The notes under the pieces were generated by a model that worked only from the letters and a program-made list of their open reading frames with translations, did not search any database and had not been told where the DNA came from. DNA of 39,424 nt from the NCBI GenBank assembly GCA_016293925.1, contig JAEDCX010000012.1, positions 1 to 39,424 of the forward strand. Direction: 5' to 3'. Position 1 is the first letter of the stretch, and the number at the start of each line of letters is the position of its first letter. Both the position numbers and the translations under genes were made by a program. The stretch is from Lachnospiraceae bacterium (GTDB taxonomy: Bacteria; Bacillota; Clostridia; Lachnospirales; Lachnospiraceae). Of the stretch, positions 26,399-34,067 are shown in pieces.

Positions 26399-27959
26399 TT
26401 TTCCGCAGAATGATATTGTCCGGGTTGGAACAACATACTATATGGCAACCACTTCCATGCATTTCTATCCGGGGTGCACGCTGCTGGTAAGCCGGGATCT
26501 GATTCATTGGAAGATTCAGGGACATGTGTTTACGTCGCTGGAGAACTCTTCCGGAGAGATGCTGGAGCAGGAGAGTAATCTGTACGGTAAGGGCTTCCGC
26601 GTGGGGGGACTGACCTACCGGGAAGGAAGCTTCTATCTGTTCGGAGCCAGCCGCGGCACGCAGAAAGCATATATTTTTCATGCCACTGCATTCGGGGGAC
26701 CATGGAGCAAAATATCGCTGGACCGGTATTATCATGATGGTTCGCTGGTATTTGATGAGGATGGTACGCCGTTTGTGTGTCATGGATATGATGAGATTCG
26801 TTTGACAGAGTTTCGTAAGGATCTTACGGGAGCGGCAGACAACGGATTGGATGTTATCATCTATCGGGATCCGGATAAACGATTCTATAGTTACGGCGGC
26901 GCTCATATCATGAAAAAGAATGGAAAAATCTATATTTTCTTCACGATTTGGTCACAGTCCGGAGGGGCGGAGCGGCACCACATGTGTTATATGGCGGATC
27001 GATGGCAGGGGCCCTATGCATACAGAGAGATGCTGATGCCGGACCGGGAGATGCCGCCGTATCAGCGGGTTGCCCTGGGAGGTATCGTGGATACGCCCGA
27101 TGGCAGATGGTATGGGATGATGACACAGGGGCATGAGGGGATCGGCAGAATGCCTTTTCTGGTTCCGATTGATTTTCGCAATCCGTTTCCGGTGGTTGCG
27201 GAGTCCGGTGTATTGCCGGAGCAACCGGATCTTCCTCCGGGAGAGACACCGGAACAGAATCTGTTCGGGAGTGATTCCTTCGAGAGCAGGGATCTGATGC
27301 CTGCCTGGCAGTGGAACCATATGCCGGATAACCGGCTGTGGGAGATTGAGAAGGGTGGCGGATTACGGATTACATCCGGCAAGATCAGCATCAATCTGTT
27401 ACAGGCGAGGAACACCCTGACCCAGAGGATGCATTATCCGTACAGTGAGGCCGAGATCCGTGTGGACGGCTCCGATATGCACAACGGGGATGTGGCAGGG
27501 CTGTGTGCGCTGATCAGTGGCTACGGTTTCGTGGGACTGACCCGGGAGAATGGGAAATACTATGTGATCATGGGGGCCAGGGATGTAAGAAATACGCCGA
27601 TCCGGGACAAATTGTTTGATTACATGCCGGGGAAAGAGTATGAACGGATTCCGGTACGGGATCCGCGGGTGACATTCCGGCTCAGTGCCGACTTCGGAAA
27701 AAAGGCCGGTACGGCGGAATTCTTCTTTAAGCCCACGGAGGAAAACGGAAGAGATTCTGCGGCGTATCTGTACCGTAAGGATGAAGAGGAACTGGTCGGG
27801 GGATGGCATAAGGTGGGAATTACCCATAAAATCACCTATAATCCGATTCATTTTGCCGGATGCCGGTACGGACTGTTCCTGTATTCCACCAAAGATATCG
27901 GCGGAAGTGTGTTGTTTCAGCAGTTCAGATATTATCGGAAACGGGATCGGACGGAATAA
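26364..27959 (+). CDS. GH43-like protein lacking both catalytic carboxylates
   Basis: A 531-residue, signal-less two-domain GH43 homologue, clearly related to the GH43 at 5788. The general base position in FPDPDVIRV is FPQNDIVRV here (Gln15), and the general acid position in YEGTHIYK is YGGAHIMK here (Gly178). The modulating Asp125 in YYHDGSLVFDEDG is kept. The C-terminal sandwich is intact (RNTLTQRMHYP, GDVAGLCALISGYG). It is therefore probably a non-catalytic binder or regulator, or an enzyme using other residues. The frame is unbroken, so it is not a decayed gene. AAGGAGGTGG directly precedes the chosen ATG; the longer frame starts with GTG at 26355 inside that site. Confidence 0.88.
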   Translation: MGQHWNPVLPGDFPQNDIVRVGTTYYMATTSMHFYPGCTLLVSRDLIHWKIQGHVFTSLENSSGEMLEQESNLYGKGFRVGGLTYREGSFYLFGASRGTQKAYIFHATAFGGPWSKISLDRYYHDGSLVFDEDGTPFVCHGYDEIRLTEFRKDLTGAADNGLDVIIYRDPDKRFYSYGGAHIMKKNGKIYIFFTIWSQSGGAERHHMCYMADRWQGPYAYREMLMPDREMPPYQRVALGGIVDTPDGRWYGMMTQGHEGIGRMPFLVPIDFRNPFPVVAESGVLPEQPDLPPGETPEQNLFGSDSFESRDLMPAWQWNHMPDNRLWEIEKGGGLRITSGKISINLLQARNTLTQRMHYPYSEAEIRVDGSDMHNGDVAGLCALISGYGFVGLTRENGKYYVIMGARDVRNTPIRDKLFDYMPGKEYERIPVRDPRVTFRLSADFGKKAGTAEFFFKPTEENGRDSAAYLYRKDEEELVGGWHKVGITHKITYNPIHFAGCRYGLFLYSTKDIGGSVLFQQFRYYRKRDRTE

Positions 27960-27993
27960 ACAAAAGCCGGGCGCATGGAAGCATGTGCCCGGC
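27955..27993 (-). terminator. Terminator of the minus-strand AraC gene
   Basis: A 12-bp GC-rich stem (27966-27977 with 27982-27993, one G-U pair) closes a GAAG loop. Read on the minus strand it is followed by TTTTGTTTATT, a classic intrinsic terminator 23 bp after the AraC stop codon. It may also block plus-strand transcription leaving the GH43 gene, although no T run follows on that side. Confidence 0.8.
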
Positions 27994-28016
27994 GGGATTC
28001 GATCGGTATGGAGAGA

Positions 28017-28940
28017 TCAGTTTTGCTGATGGAGCTTGCACATGGCCCGGTACTCGCTGGGAGTGCAGTCCTTCTGTTGCCGGAAGATCCGGTTAAAGGT
28101 CGATATGCTGGAGAAGCCGGAGCGGAGCGCGATCTCTGTGATGGACAGATCCGGCTGGGCCAGTAGGCTCTCGGCAACCTTCAACCGTTTGAAACTCAGG
28201 TAATCGTAGAAGGTGGAATCCGTGAATTGCTTAAACAGTCTGGTGAAATGATATTTGGAATACCCGATGGATGCAGCGACGGATTCCAGGGTCAGCTCAT
28301 CCATGTAATGTTCGTCTATGTATTCCAGTATGTCATTGAATTTCTGCAGATATTCTTTCTGCTTGTAGACTCTGGAGCCGGAGAAAACATGATTGTTTTC
28401 CAGATGGTTACGACCCAGATTCACAAAGAAATTCATGAGGTGGGAGTAAATGACGATCTCCCGGTACTCTCCTTCGGAGAAATATTCGTTCCGGATCTGC
28501 ATCAGCAGGCGGTACATATCATCGTAGATATAGGTATAATCCGTTTTGTTAATCCGGATCGGCTGCATCATAAGCGACTGTATCGTGGAGAAGCCGCGGA
28601 ACCGGGAAATGTTGGTCATGTCAAACAGGAAAATAAACCGTTTGCCCGAGTCGGGTGCTTTCAGCATGTGCATCTCTCCCGGGGGAATGATCAGAATCTC
28701 ACCGGGCAGAAGATGATATTCGGAACCGTTTATCTCTACGTCGTAAAAGTTTTCCACGGGCAGGATAATCTCCAGCGCCTGATGCCAGTGTGCCGGATAG
28801 GAATCGGTCTGTTCATTGAACCAGATCCGGAGTGACAGGTCGGCGTGGTAGTTGACGATCTCCTGATTGGCAACCACATCACGGCCCCGGTAATCCGAAT
28901 TGGCAGAATAATAAGTGACTTTATCTTCGATTGGTTTCAT
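28017..28940 (-). CDS. AraC-family regulator with cupin sensor domain
   Basis: A 307-residue regulator. The N-terminal cupin barrel is recognisable (HWHQALEIILPVENFYDVEI, LLPGEILIIPPGEMHMLKAP), a typical sugar-sensing domain. The C-terminal ~100 residues carry the two helix-turn-helix motifs (VAASIGYSKYHFTRLFKQF and ITEIALRSGFSSISTFNRIF) and end in DCTPSEYRAM. The ATG at 28940 has AGAGG 7 nt upstream, so I prefer it to the longer frame beginning at 29000. The gene is divergent from the binding-protein operon, which suggests direct control of sugar import. It shares no obvious close similarity with the first AraC gene beyond family level. Confidence 0.93.
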   Translation of the reverse strand: MKPIEDKVTYYSANSDYRGRDVVANQEIVNYHADLSLRIWFNEQTDSYPAHWHQALEIILPVENFYDVEINGSEYHLLPGEILIIPPGEMHMLKAPDSGKRFIFLFDMTNISRFRGFSTIQSLMMQPIRINKTDYTYIYDDMYRLLMQIRNEYFSEGEYREIVIYSHLMNFFVNLGRNHLENNHVFSGSRVYKQKEYLQKFNDILEYIDEHYMDELTLESVAASIGYSKYHFTRLFKQFTDSTFYDYLSFKRLKVAESLLAQPDLSITEIALRSGFSSISTFNRIFRQQKDCTPSEYRAMCKLHQQN

Positions 28941-29070
28941 GCGGTATCCTCTATGCAAATGTGTAGATATTGCGTTTTGAGTAGTTGGCAGATTGTCCAA
29001 AATAAATGGAAAAACCTGTTAATCTGCACATAAACTGTGCATACATATGTTAGCACAAGCGGACAAAAAA

Positions 29071-29139
29071 GGCAATATTGCATAGAGATCCTCTTCTTTT
29101 TTGGCAGATTTAGGCAATTTCGTTCCGGAGAAAGGCAAT
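29071..29139 (+). promoter_or_regulatory. Three GGCAAT sites on a 21-bp register
   Basis: GGCAAT occurs at 29071-29076, 29113-29118 and 29134-29139, giving start-to-start distances of 42 and 21 bp, that is, on the same helix face. The local consensus is A-GGCAAT-A/T. Direct half-sites two helical turns apart upstream of the -35 are how many AraC-family activators bind. Binding by the adjacent AraC protein is inference. Confidence 0.5.
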
Positions 29140-29172
29140 AATTGAATAAAAGATAGCAAAAAATAATAAGCG

Positions 29173-29201
29173 TTGTAATGTCCGTTCATCTATGATACAA
29201 T
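29173..29201 (+). promoter_or_regulatory. Promoter of the transporter operon
   Basis: The -35 TTGTAA (29173-29178) is separated by 17 nt from the -10 TACAAT (29196-29201), which is preceded by TG as an extended -10 (TGATACAAT). It lies 56 bp before the start of the binding protein. This is the best promoter match in the window. Confidence 0.7.
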
Positions 29202-29257
29202 ACATAAGAGTGCAATGGGTGTATTTTGCTTCGTTATAATAACTTTTGGAGGCAGTT

Positions 29258-32161
29258 ATGAAGAGTTCAATCGCAAAATTCTTGGTTATGGTGGGAACCA
29301 TAGCAATCATCGTGTTGTTGTGCTTTGTGAAGAATTTCAAGAAAGTCGGCAATTATGAGGAGAAGTATGCAGGTCTGGATCTGTCCACGGACGTAACGGG
29401 TGTGAACAGAGAAGGTACATACGCAGGCTATCTGGAGGCTCACAAGGATGCGGCTGATGCTACGCAGGATGTTGAGGTTCCGCTTCTTGATTATGTGAGC
29501 GGTACGGATGTGAAGGAGGATGCAGATCATGCAGGCTGCCTTTACACGGGAGATGCCGGTGAAGTAACCTGGGAATTGGATGTCCCGGAAGCCGGTTTCT
29601 ACAATATTAAAATGGAATACCTCACGGTGGAATCCAGAGGTGTTGCGATCGAGAGATCGTTCCTGATCAACGGAAAAGCTCCGTTCAATGATGCAGAACT
29701 GATCGCGTTCACGAGAATGTGGACGGACGAGACAGAGCCGAAGGTTGACAATCAGGGGAATGAAATCAGGCCGAGACAGGTCGAGATTTTCGACTGGCAG
29801 ACCGCTTATTGCGAGGACGAGCTGGGTTACGAGACGGAACCGTATAAGTTCTATTTTGAAAAAGGCAAAAACACTTTGACCATGAAGACGGTGAATGAGC
29901 CGATTATCATTCGGGAACTGACTCTGGCAGCTGTTTCGGATACACTCAGTTATGAAGAATACAGAGCAAGTGCGCCGTCGGTAAGCGCCAGCGAAGAAGG
30001 GAAAAAGTACAAAGAGATTATTCAGGGTGAGGACTCCAATGTCCGGAGCGAATCATCCTTGTATGCAAAATATGACAGAGCAAGTGCTACCACGATTCCT
30101 TACAGTGTGACGAAGACAATTCTGAATTATACCGGAGGAGAGGTGTGGGCGAAAGCCGGACAGTGGATTCAGTGGGATATTACTGTTCCGGAAGACGGAT
30201 TCTACCACATCAGCGTGAAGGGAAGACAGAACTATGCGCGAGGAAGTGTTTCCTCTCGTACGCTCTATATAGACGGCGAGATTCCGTTTGAAGAAGCAAA
30301 GCGGATTGACTTCCCGTATTCCAACGACTGGAGCGTGCTTACGCTTGCAGATGAGAACAATGAGCCTTATGAGTTCTACTTGACCAAGGGAACGCATACA
30401 CTGCGGCTGGAAGCTGGGCTTGGAAGCATGGGTACGATCCTGAGTGATCTGGAGGATAGTACATACAGACTGAACCAGATCTACAGAAAGATTCTGGTTT
30501 ATACCGGTGCTTCGCCGGATACTTACCGTGATTACAACATTGATCAGTATTATCCGGAAGTGATCGAGGCAATGGATCTGGAGTCAAAACGTCTCTATAA
30601 GCTGATTGATGATGTTGTAAAATATACCGGCCAGAAAGCAGATAAGATTGCAACTGCCCAGACACTGGCAAGACAGCTGGAGATCTTCGTGGAAAAACCC
30701 CATAAGATTTCCGTTCAGTTTGTTTCCTTCAAAGACAATATCACCGCGCTGGGAACTGCAATTCAGAACATGAGTGAGACCAAGCTGGATATTGATTATC
30801 TGGTAATCAGTGGCGTGGATGCGAAAGTTGACAAAGATAAGTCTAATTTCTTCCGGTCCGCATGGCATGAGATCAAATCCTTCTTCGCATCGTTCTTTGT
30901 GGATTATGATGCGGTGGGAGATGTATATGCGGATTCCGATGAGGCAATCAAGGTTTGGATTACCACCGGACGTGATCAGGGTACGATTCTGAAGTCTATG
31001 GTTGACGACACCTTCACACCCGCAAGCGGAATTAAAGTGAATGTAGAGATCGTTGATCCGGGCGCATTGCTGAACGCGGTGGTTGCCGGAAGAGGCCCGG
31101 ATGTCGTATTGAGCGTTGCTGCAAATCTTCCTGTGGATTACGCACTCCGTAATGCGGCAGAGGATCTGACCCAGTTTGACGGGTGGGAGGAAGTATTCTC
31201 CAGATTCAGCGAAAGCGCATACAGGGCGTATGAATATGAAGGCGGATACTACGGAATTCCGGAGACACAGAACTTTAATGTGATGTTCTACCGCAAGGAT
31301 ATTTGTGAAGAGTTGGAATTAGAGATTCCGAATACCTGGGATGATCTGATCAACCTTCTCCCAACGGTACAGGGTAATAACCTGGAGATCGGACTTCCGA
31401 CAACGGCCAGCACGACATTGCCTGACCTGTCAGCGTTCTATACATTCCTGTATCAGAACGGAGGAGATGTTTACAACGAGAAGGGTACGTCGACGATTAT
31501 CGATGAAGAAGCGGGTGTATCGGCATTCGCACTCTATACAAGTTTCTTCAATGATTACGGTCTGCCGAAAGAATACGATTTCGTAACGCGTTTCCGTTCC
31601 GGACAGATGCCGATTGCAATTGCAAGTTATACGATGTACAATACGCTGGTGGTATCTGCGCCTGAGATCAGAGGATTGTGGGATTTCACACTGGTGCCGG
31701 GAACCGTTCGTACGGATGAGAATGGCGAGGAATATATTGACCGGTCTGTTTACACAACCGGTACCTGTACCATGATGATCAGAAGCAAAGATGAAGAGAA
31801 GAAGCAGAGATCATGGGAATTCATGAAGTGGTGGACAGATACGGATACACAGGTTCGCTTCGGACATGAGATGGAAGCGTTGTTGGGATCTTCCGCACGA
31901 TATGCAACTGCAAACCGCGAAGCATTTGAACAGCTTGCGTGGAGTGCTGAAGATATGGCGGTTCTGAAAGAGCAGTGGGATAATACGGTTGGCTTCCGTG
32001 AGGTAGCCGGTGGATATTACACAGGACGTCATATTGTCAATGCGGTACGTAAAGTAATCAATGATAAGGACGATCCGCGTGAGACGATTCTTGACTATGC
32101 GATTACGATTGATGAGGAGCTTGTCAAGAAACGTAAGGAATTCGGATTACCTACAGAATAG
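29258..32161 (+). CDS. Membrane-anchored solute-binding protein with two beta-sandwich domains
   Basis: A 967-residue protein, about twice the usual length of a sugar-binding protein. An N-terminal hydrophobic helix (~5-24) has no acceptable lipobox (Cys22 is preceded by Leu-Leu), so it looks like an uncleaved anchor. Two related beta-sandwich regions follow at ~75-225 and ~250-395 (TWELDVPEAGFYNIKMEY, QWDITVPEDGFYHISVKG), resembling CBM6/35-type modules. A helical part (~395-550) then leads to an extracellular solute-binding domain (~560-967) with AVVAGRGPDVVLS, YYGIPETQNFNVMFYRKDI and SGQMPIAIASYTMY. It should capture oligosaccharides for the two permeases behind it. The ATG at 29258 is chosen for GGAGG 5 nt upstream; the frame also has a TTG at 29246. 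Confidence 0.9.
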   Translation: MKSSIAKFLVMVGTIAIIVLLCFVKNFKKVGNYEEKYAGLDLSTDVTGVNREGTYAGYLEAHKDAADATQDVEVPLLDYVSGTDVKEDADHAGCLYTGDAGEVTWELDVPEAGFYNIKMEYLTVESRGVAIERSFLINGKAPFNDAELIAFTRMWTDETEPKVDNQGNEIRPRQVEIFDWQTAYCEDELGYETEPYKFYFEKGKNTLTMKTVNEPIIIRELTLAAVSDTLSYEEYRASAPSVSASEEGKKYKEIIQGEDSNVRSESSLYAKYDRASATTIPYSVTKTILNYTGGEVWAKAGQWIQWDITVPEDGFYHISVKGRQNYARGSVSSRTLYIDGEIPFEEAKRIDFPYSNDWSVLTLADENNEPYEFYLTKGTHTLRLEAGLGSMGTILSDLEDSTYRLNQIYRKILVYTGASPDTYRDYNIDQYYPEVIEAMDLESKRLYKLIDDVVKYTGQKADKIATAQTLARQLEIFVEKPHKISVQFVSFKDNITALGTAIQNMSETKLDIDYLVISGVDAKVDKDKSNFFRSAWHEIKSFFASFFVDYDAVGDVYADSDEAIKVWITTGRDQGTILKSMVDDTFTPASGIKVNVEIVDPGALLNAVVAGRGPDVVLSVAANLPVDYALRNAAEDLTQFDGWEEVFSRFSESAYRAYEYEGGYYGIPETQNFNVMFYRKDICEELELEIPNTWDDLINLLPTVQGNNLEIGLPTTASTTLPDLSAFYTFLYQNGGDVYNEKGTSTIIDEEAGVSAFALYTSFFNDYGLPKEYDFVTRFRSGQMPIAIASYTMYNTLVVSAPEIRGLWDFTLVPGTVRTDENGEEYIDRSVYTTGTCTMMIRSKDEEKKQRSWEFMKWWTDTDTQVRFGHEMEALLGSSARYATANREAFEQLAWSAEDMAVLKEQWDNTVGFREVAGGYYTGRHIVNAVRKVINDKDDPRETILDYAITIDEELVKKRKEFGLPTE

Positions 32162-32188
32162 CAATAGAGTCCTTTAAGGGAGAGAACA

Positions 32189-33127
32189 ATGGCAGAGTAT
32201 ATTAAAAAGTATTTTCAACTGCGCAAGCACAATGCCAAGGTGGCATGGAAAAAGGCGAAGAGAAGTAAGATGTGTTATCTTTTCATCCTTCCCTACGCTG
32301 TACTGTTCACGATGTTTTACATTCTTCCGGTTTGTACTTCCATCTTCTTCAGTTTTACAAACTACAATATCTTGGAGTCGCCGGATTTCATCGGAATTAC
32401 GAACTACGTTAACCTGATCCTGCAGGATGATATCTTCCTGCAGGCGATCAAAAATACATTCCTGATTGCGGTCATTACCGGTCCGCTGGGATACATGGCA
32501 GCATTCCTGTTCGCGTGGCTGATCAACGAGCTGCCAAGATGGGTGAGAACCATCGCGGTCGTTGTATTCTATGCACCGAGTATTGCCGGAACGGTATTCC
32601 AGATCTTTACGATCTTCTTCCGAGGGGATGCATACGGATATGTAAACTCCATATTGATGGAAATGGGATTGATTGACGGTCCGATCCTCTGGCTGACGAA
32701 CCCGAAATACATGCTTCCGGTATGTATGGGCGTTATCCTCTGGATGAGTTTGGGAACCTCCTTCCTGTCATTCGTCGCAGGTCTTCAGGGCGTTGACAGA
32801 TCCATGTATGAAGCCGGTTACATGGATGGTATCAAGAACAGATGGCAGGAGCTTTGGTACATTACTTTACCGAGTATGAAACCTATGTTGATGTTCGGTG
32901 CGGTTATGACCATTACACAGTCCTTTGGTGTATGTGACGTAACCATGGCGCTGTGCGGTTATCCGAGTACCGACTACGCGGCGCGTACGGTTGTAACCCA
33001 CTTGTTTGACTACGGTTTCTCAAGATTTGAGATGGGATATGCATCGGCGATTGCAACGTTGCTGTTCCTGATGATGATCTTATGTAACAAAGCAATCCAG
33101 AGTCTGTTAAGAAGAGTAGGAACGTGA
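32189..33127 (+). CDS. Sugar ABC transporter permease, MalF/UgpA type
   Basis: A 312-residue binding-protein-dependent permease. After a basic N-terminus come helices at CYLFILPYAVLFTMFYILPV, FLIAVITGPLGYMAAFLFAW, TIAVVVFYAPSIAGTVFQIF and others, six in all. The EAA coupling loop is visible as YEAGYMDGIKNRWQELWYIT with LPSMKP. GGGAGAG precedes the ATG. It pairs with the following permease and needs a shared ATPase of the MsmK kind that is not in this window. The substrate, probably xylo- or arabinoxylo-oligosaccharide, is inferred from context. Confidence 0.94.
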   Translation: MAEYIKKYFQLRKHNAKVAWKKAKRSKMCYLFILPYAVLFTMFYILPVCTSIFFSFTNYNILESPDFIGITNYVNLILQDDIFLQAIKNTFLIAVITGPLGYMAAFLFAWLINELPRWVRTIAVVVFYAPSIAGTVFQIFTIFFRGDAYGYVNSILMEMGLIDGPILWLTNPKYMLPVCMGVILWMSLGTSFLSFVAGLQGVDRSMYEAGYMDGIKNRWQELWYITLPSMKPMLMFGAVMTITQSFGVCDVTMALCGYPSTDYAARTVVTHLFDYGFSRFEMGYASAIATLLFLMMILCNKAIQSLLRRVGT

Positions 33128-34035
33128 TGATTATGAGAGAGAAAAAAGAAAAGCAAGAAAAAGCTTACAAGAAAAAACCGGCAATCTTAAGAAAAAGACA
33201 ACCGAACAGATCCCGTATCGGAGATTTCTTCGTATATCTTTTCTTACTGTTAGTAGCAGTAGTAATGGTTATCCCGTTGGTATTTGCGATCAGTAATGCA
33301 TTGAAGCCTTTGGATGAGTTGTTCCGTTTCCCACCGAAGTTCTTCGCACAGAATCCGACACTGGATAACTTCCAGGATCTGTTTGTTACAATGGGTAAAT
33401 CCTGGGTATCGTTCTCAAGATACGTTTTCAACACAGTGTTTATAACGGCAGTTGGTACATTTGGCCATCTGATCATTGCTTCCATGGGTGCATTCGTACT
33501 TGCAAAGTATGATTTCCCGGGCGGCAAACTTTTCTTCAAAATCGTTGTAACCGCGTTGATGTTCAACTACTATGTAACGGCCATCCCGAACTACTTGATC
33601 ATCAGCAAACTGGGCTGGGTTGATACATATTGGGCAATCATTGTTCCTGCATTTGCAGCTCCTATGGGATTGTTCCTGATGAAACAGTTCATGGAAGGTC
33701 TTCCGATGTCTCTGATTGAGGCGGCTAAGATTGACGGAGCCAACGAATGGAAAGTATTCCGGAGCATTGTAATGCCGAACGTAAAACCTGCATGGCTTAC
33801 ATTGATTATCTTCTCAGTACAGGGCTTGTGGAATAACAAAGCAGCTACATTCATCTATTCAGAAGAGAAGAAAACTCTTGTTTATGCATTACAGCAGATC
33901 CAGAGCGGTGGTGTTGCACGTACCGGTCAGGCTGCTGCAGTAACTGTAGTCGTTATGATCGTGCCGATCCTGATTTTCATTCTCTCCGAGAGCCAGATTC
34001 TCGAGACAATGGCAAGTTCAGGTTTGAAAGATTAA
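33127..34035 (+). CDS. Sugar ABC transporter permease, MalG/UgpE type
   Basis: A 302-residue permease, partner of the previous gene. Helices include FFVYLFLLLVAVVMVIPLVF, the NTVFITAVGTFGHLIIASMG segment and the final VVVMIVPILIFILSESQ. The coupling motif is EAAKIDGANEWKVFRSIVMP, a near-perfect EAA loop. The ATG at 33127 overlaps the previous stop (TGATG) and has AGGA 5 nt upstream; an earlier in-frame GTG at 33124 and a later ATG at 33133 are alternatives. The very basic N-terminus (about 25 residues) is typical of the inner-membrane face. Confidence 0.94.
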   Translation: MIMREKKEKQEKAYKKKPAILRKRQPNRSRIGDFFVYLFLLLVAVVMVIPLVFAISNALKPLDELFRFPPKFFAQNPTLDNFQDLFVTMGKSWVSFSRYVFNTVFITAVGTFGHLIIASMGAFVLAKYDFPGGKLFFKIVVTALMFNYYVTAIPNYLIISKLGWVDTYWAIIVPAFAAPMGLFLMKQFMEGLPMSLIEAAKIDGANEWKVFRSIVMPNVKPAWLTLIIFSVQGLWNNKAATFIYSEEKKTLVYALQQIQSGGVARTGQAAAVTVVVMIVPILIFILSESQILETMASSGLKD

Positions 34036-34067
34036 TGGTAAATGAAATGTAAGGAAGAGGTTGGCTT

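Larger units (their letters stand above)
28941..29257. promoter_or_regulatory. 317-bp divergent control region
   Basis: The region between the AraC gene and the transporter operon contains no gene. It holds a perfect inverted repeat TGCACA-TAAAC-TGTGCA (29025-29041), three GGCAAT sites (29071, 29113, 29134) and the plus-strand promoter described separately. No confident minus-strand promoter was found. The region is A+T-rich compared with the genes. Confidence 0.6.

Noticed and set aside
26364..27959. GH43-like gene as a pseudogene
   Set aside because: The frame is complete with a strong ribosome site, and all non-catalytic domain features are preserved.
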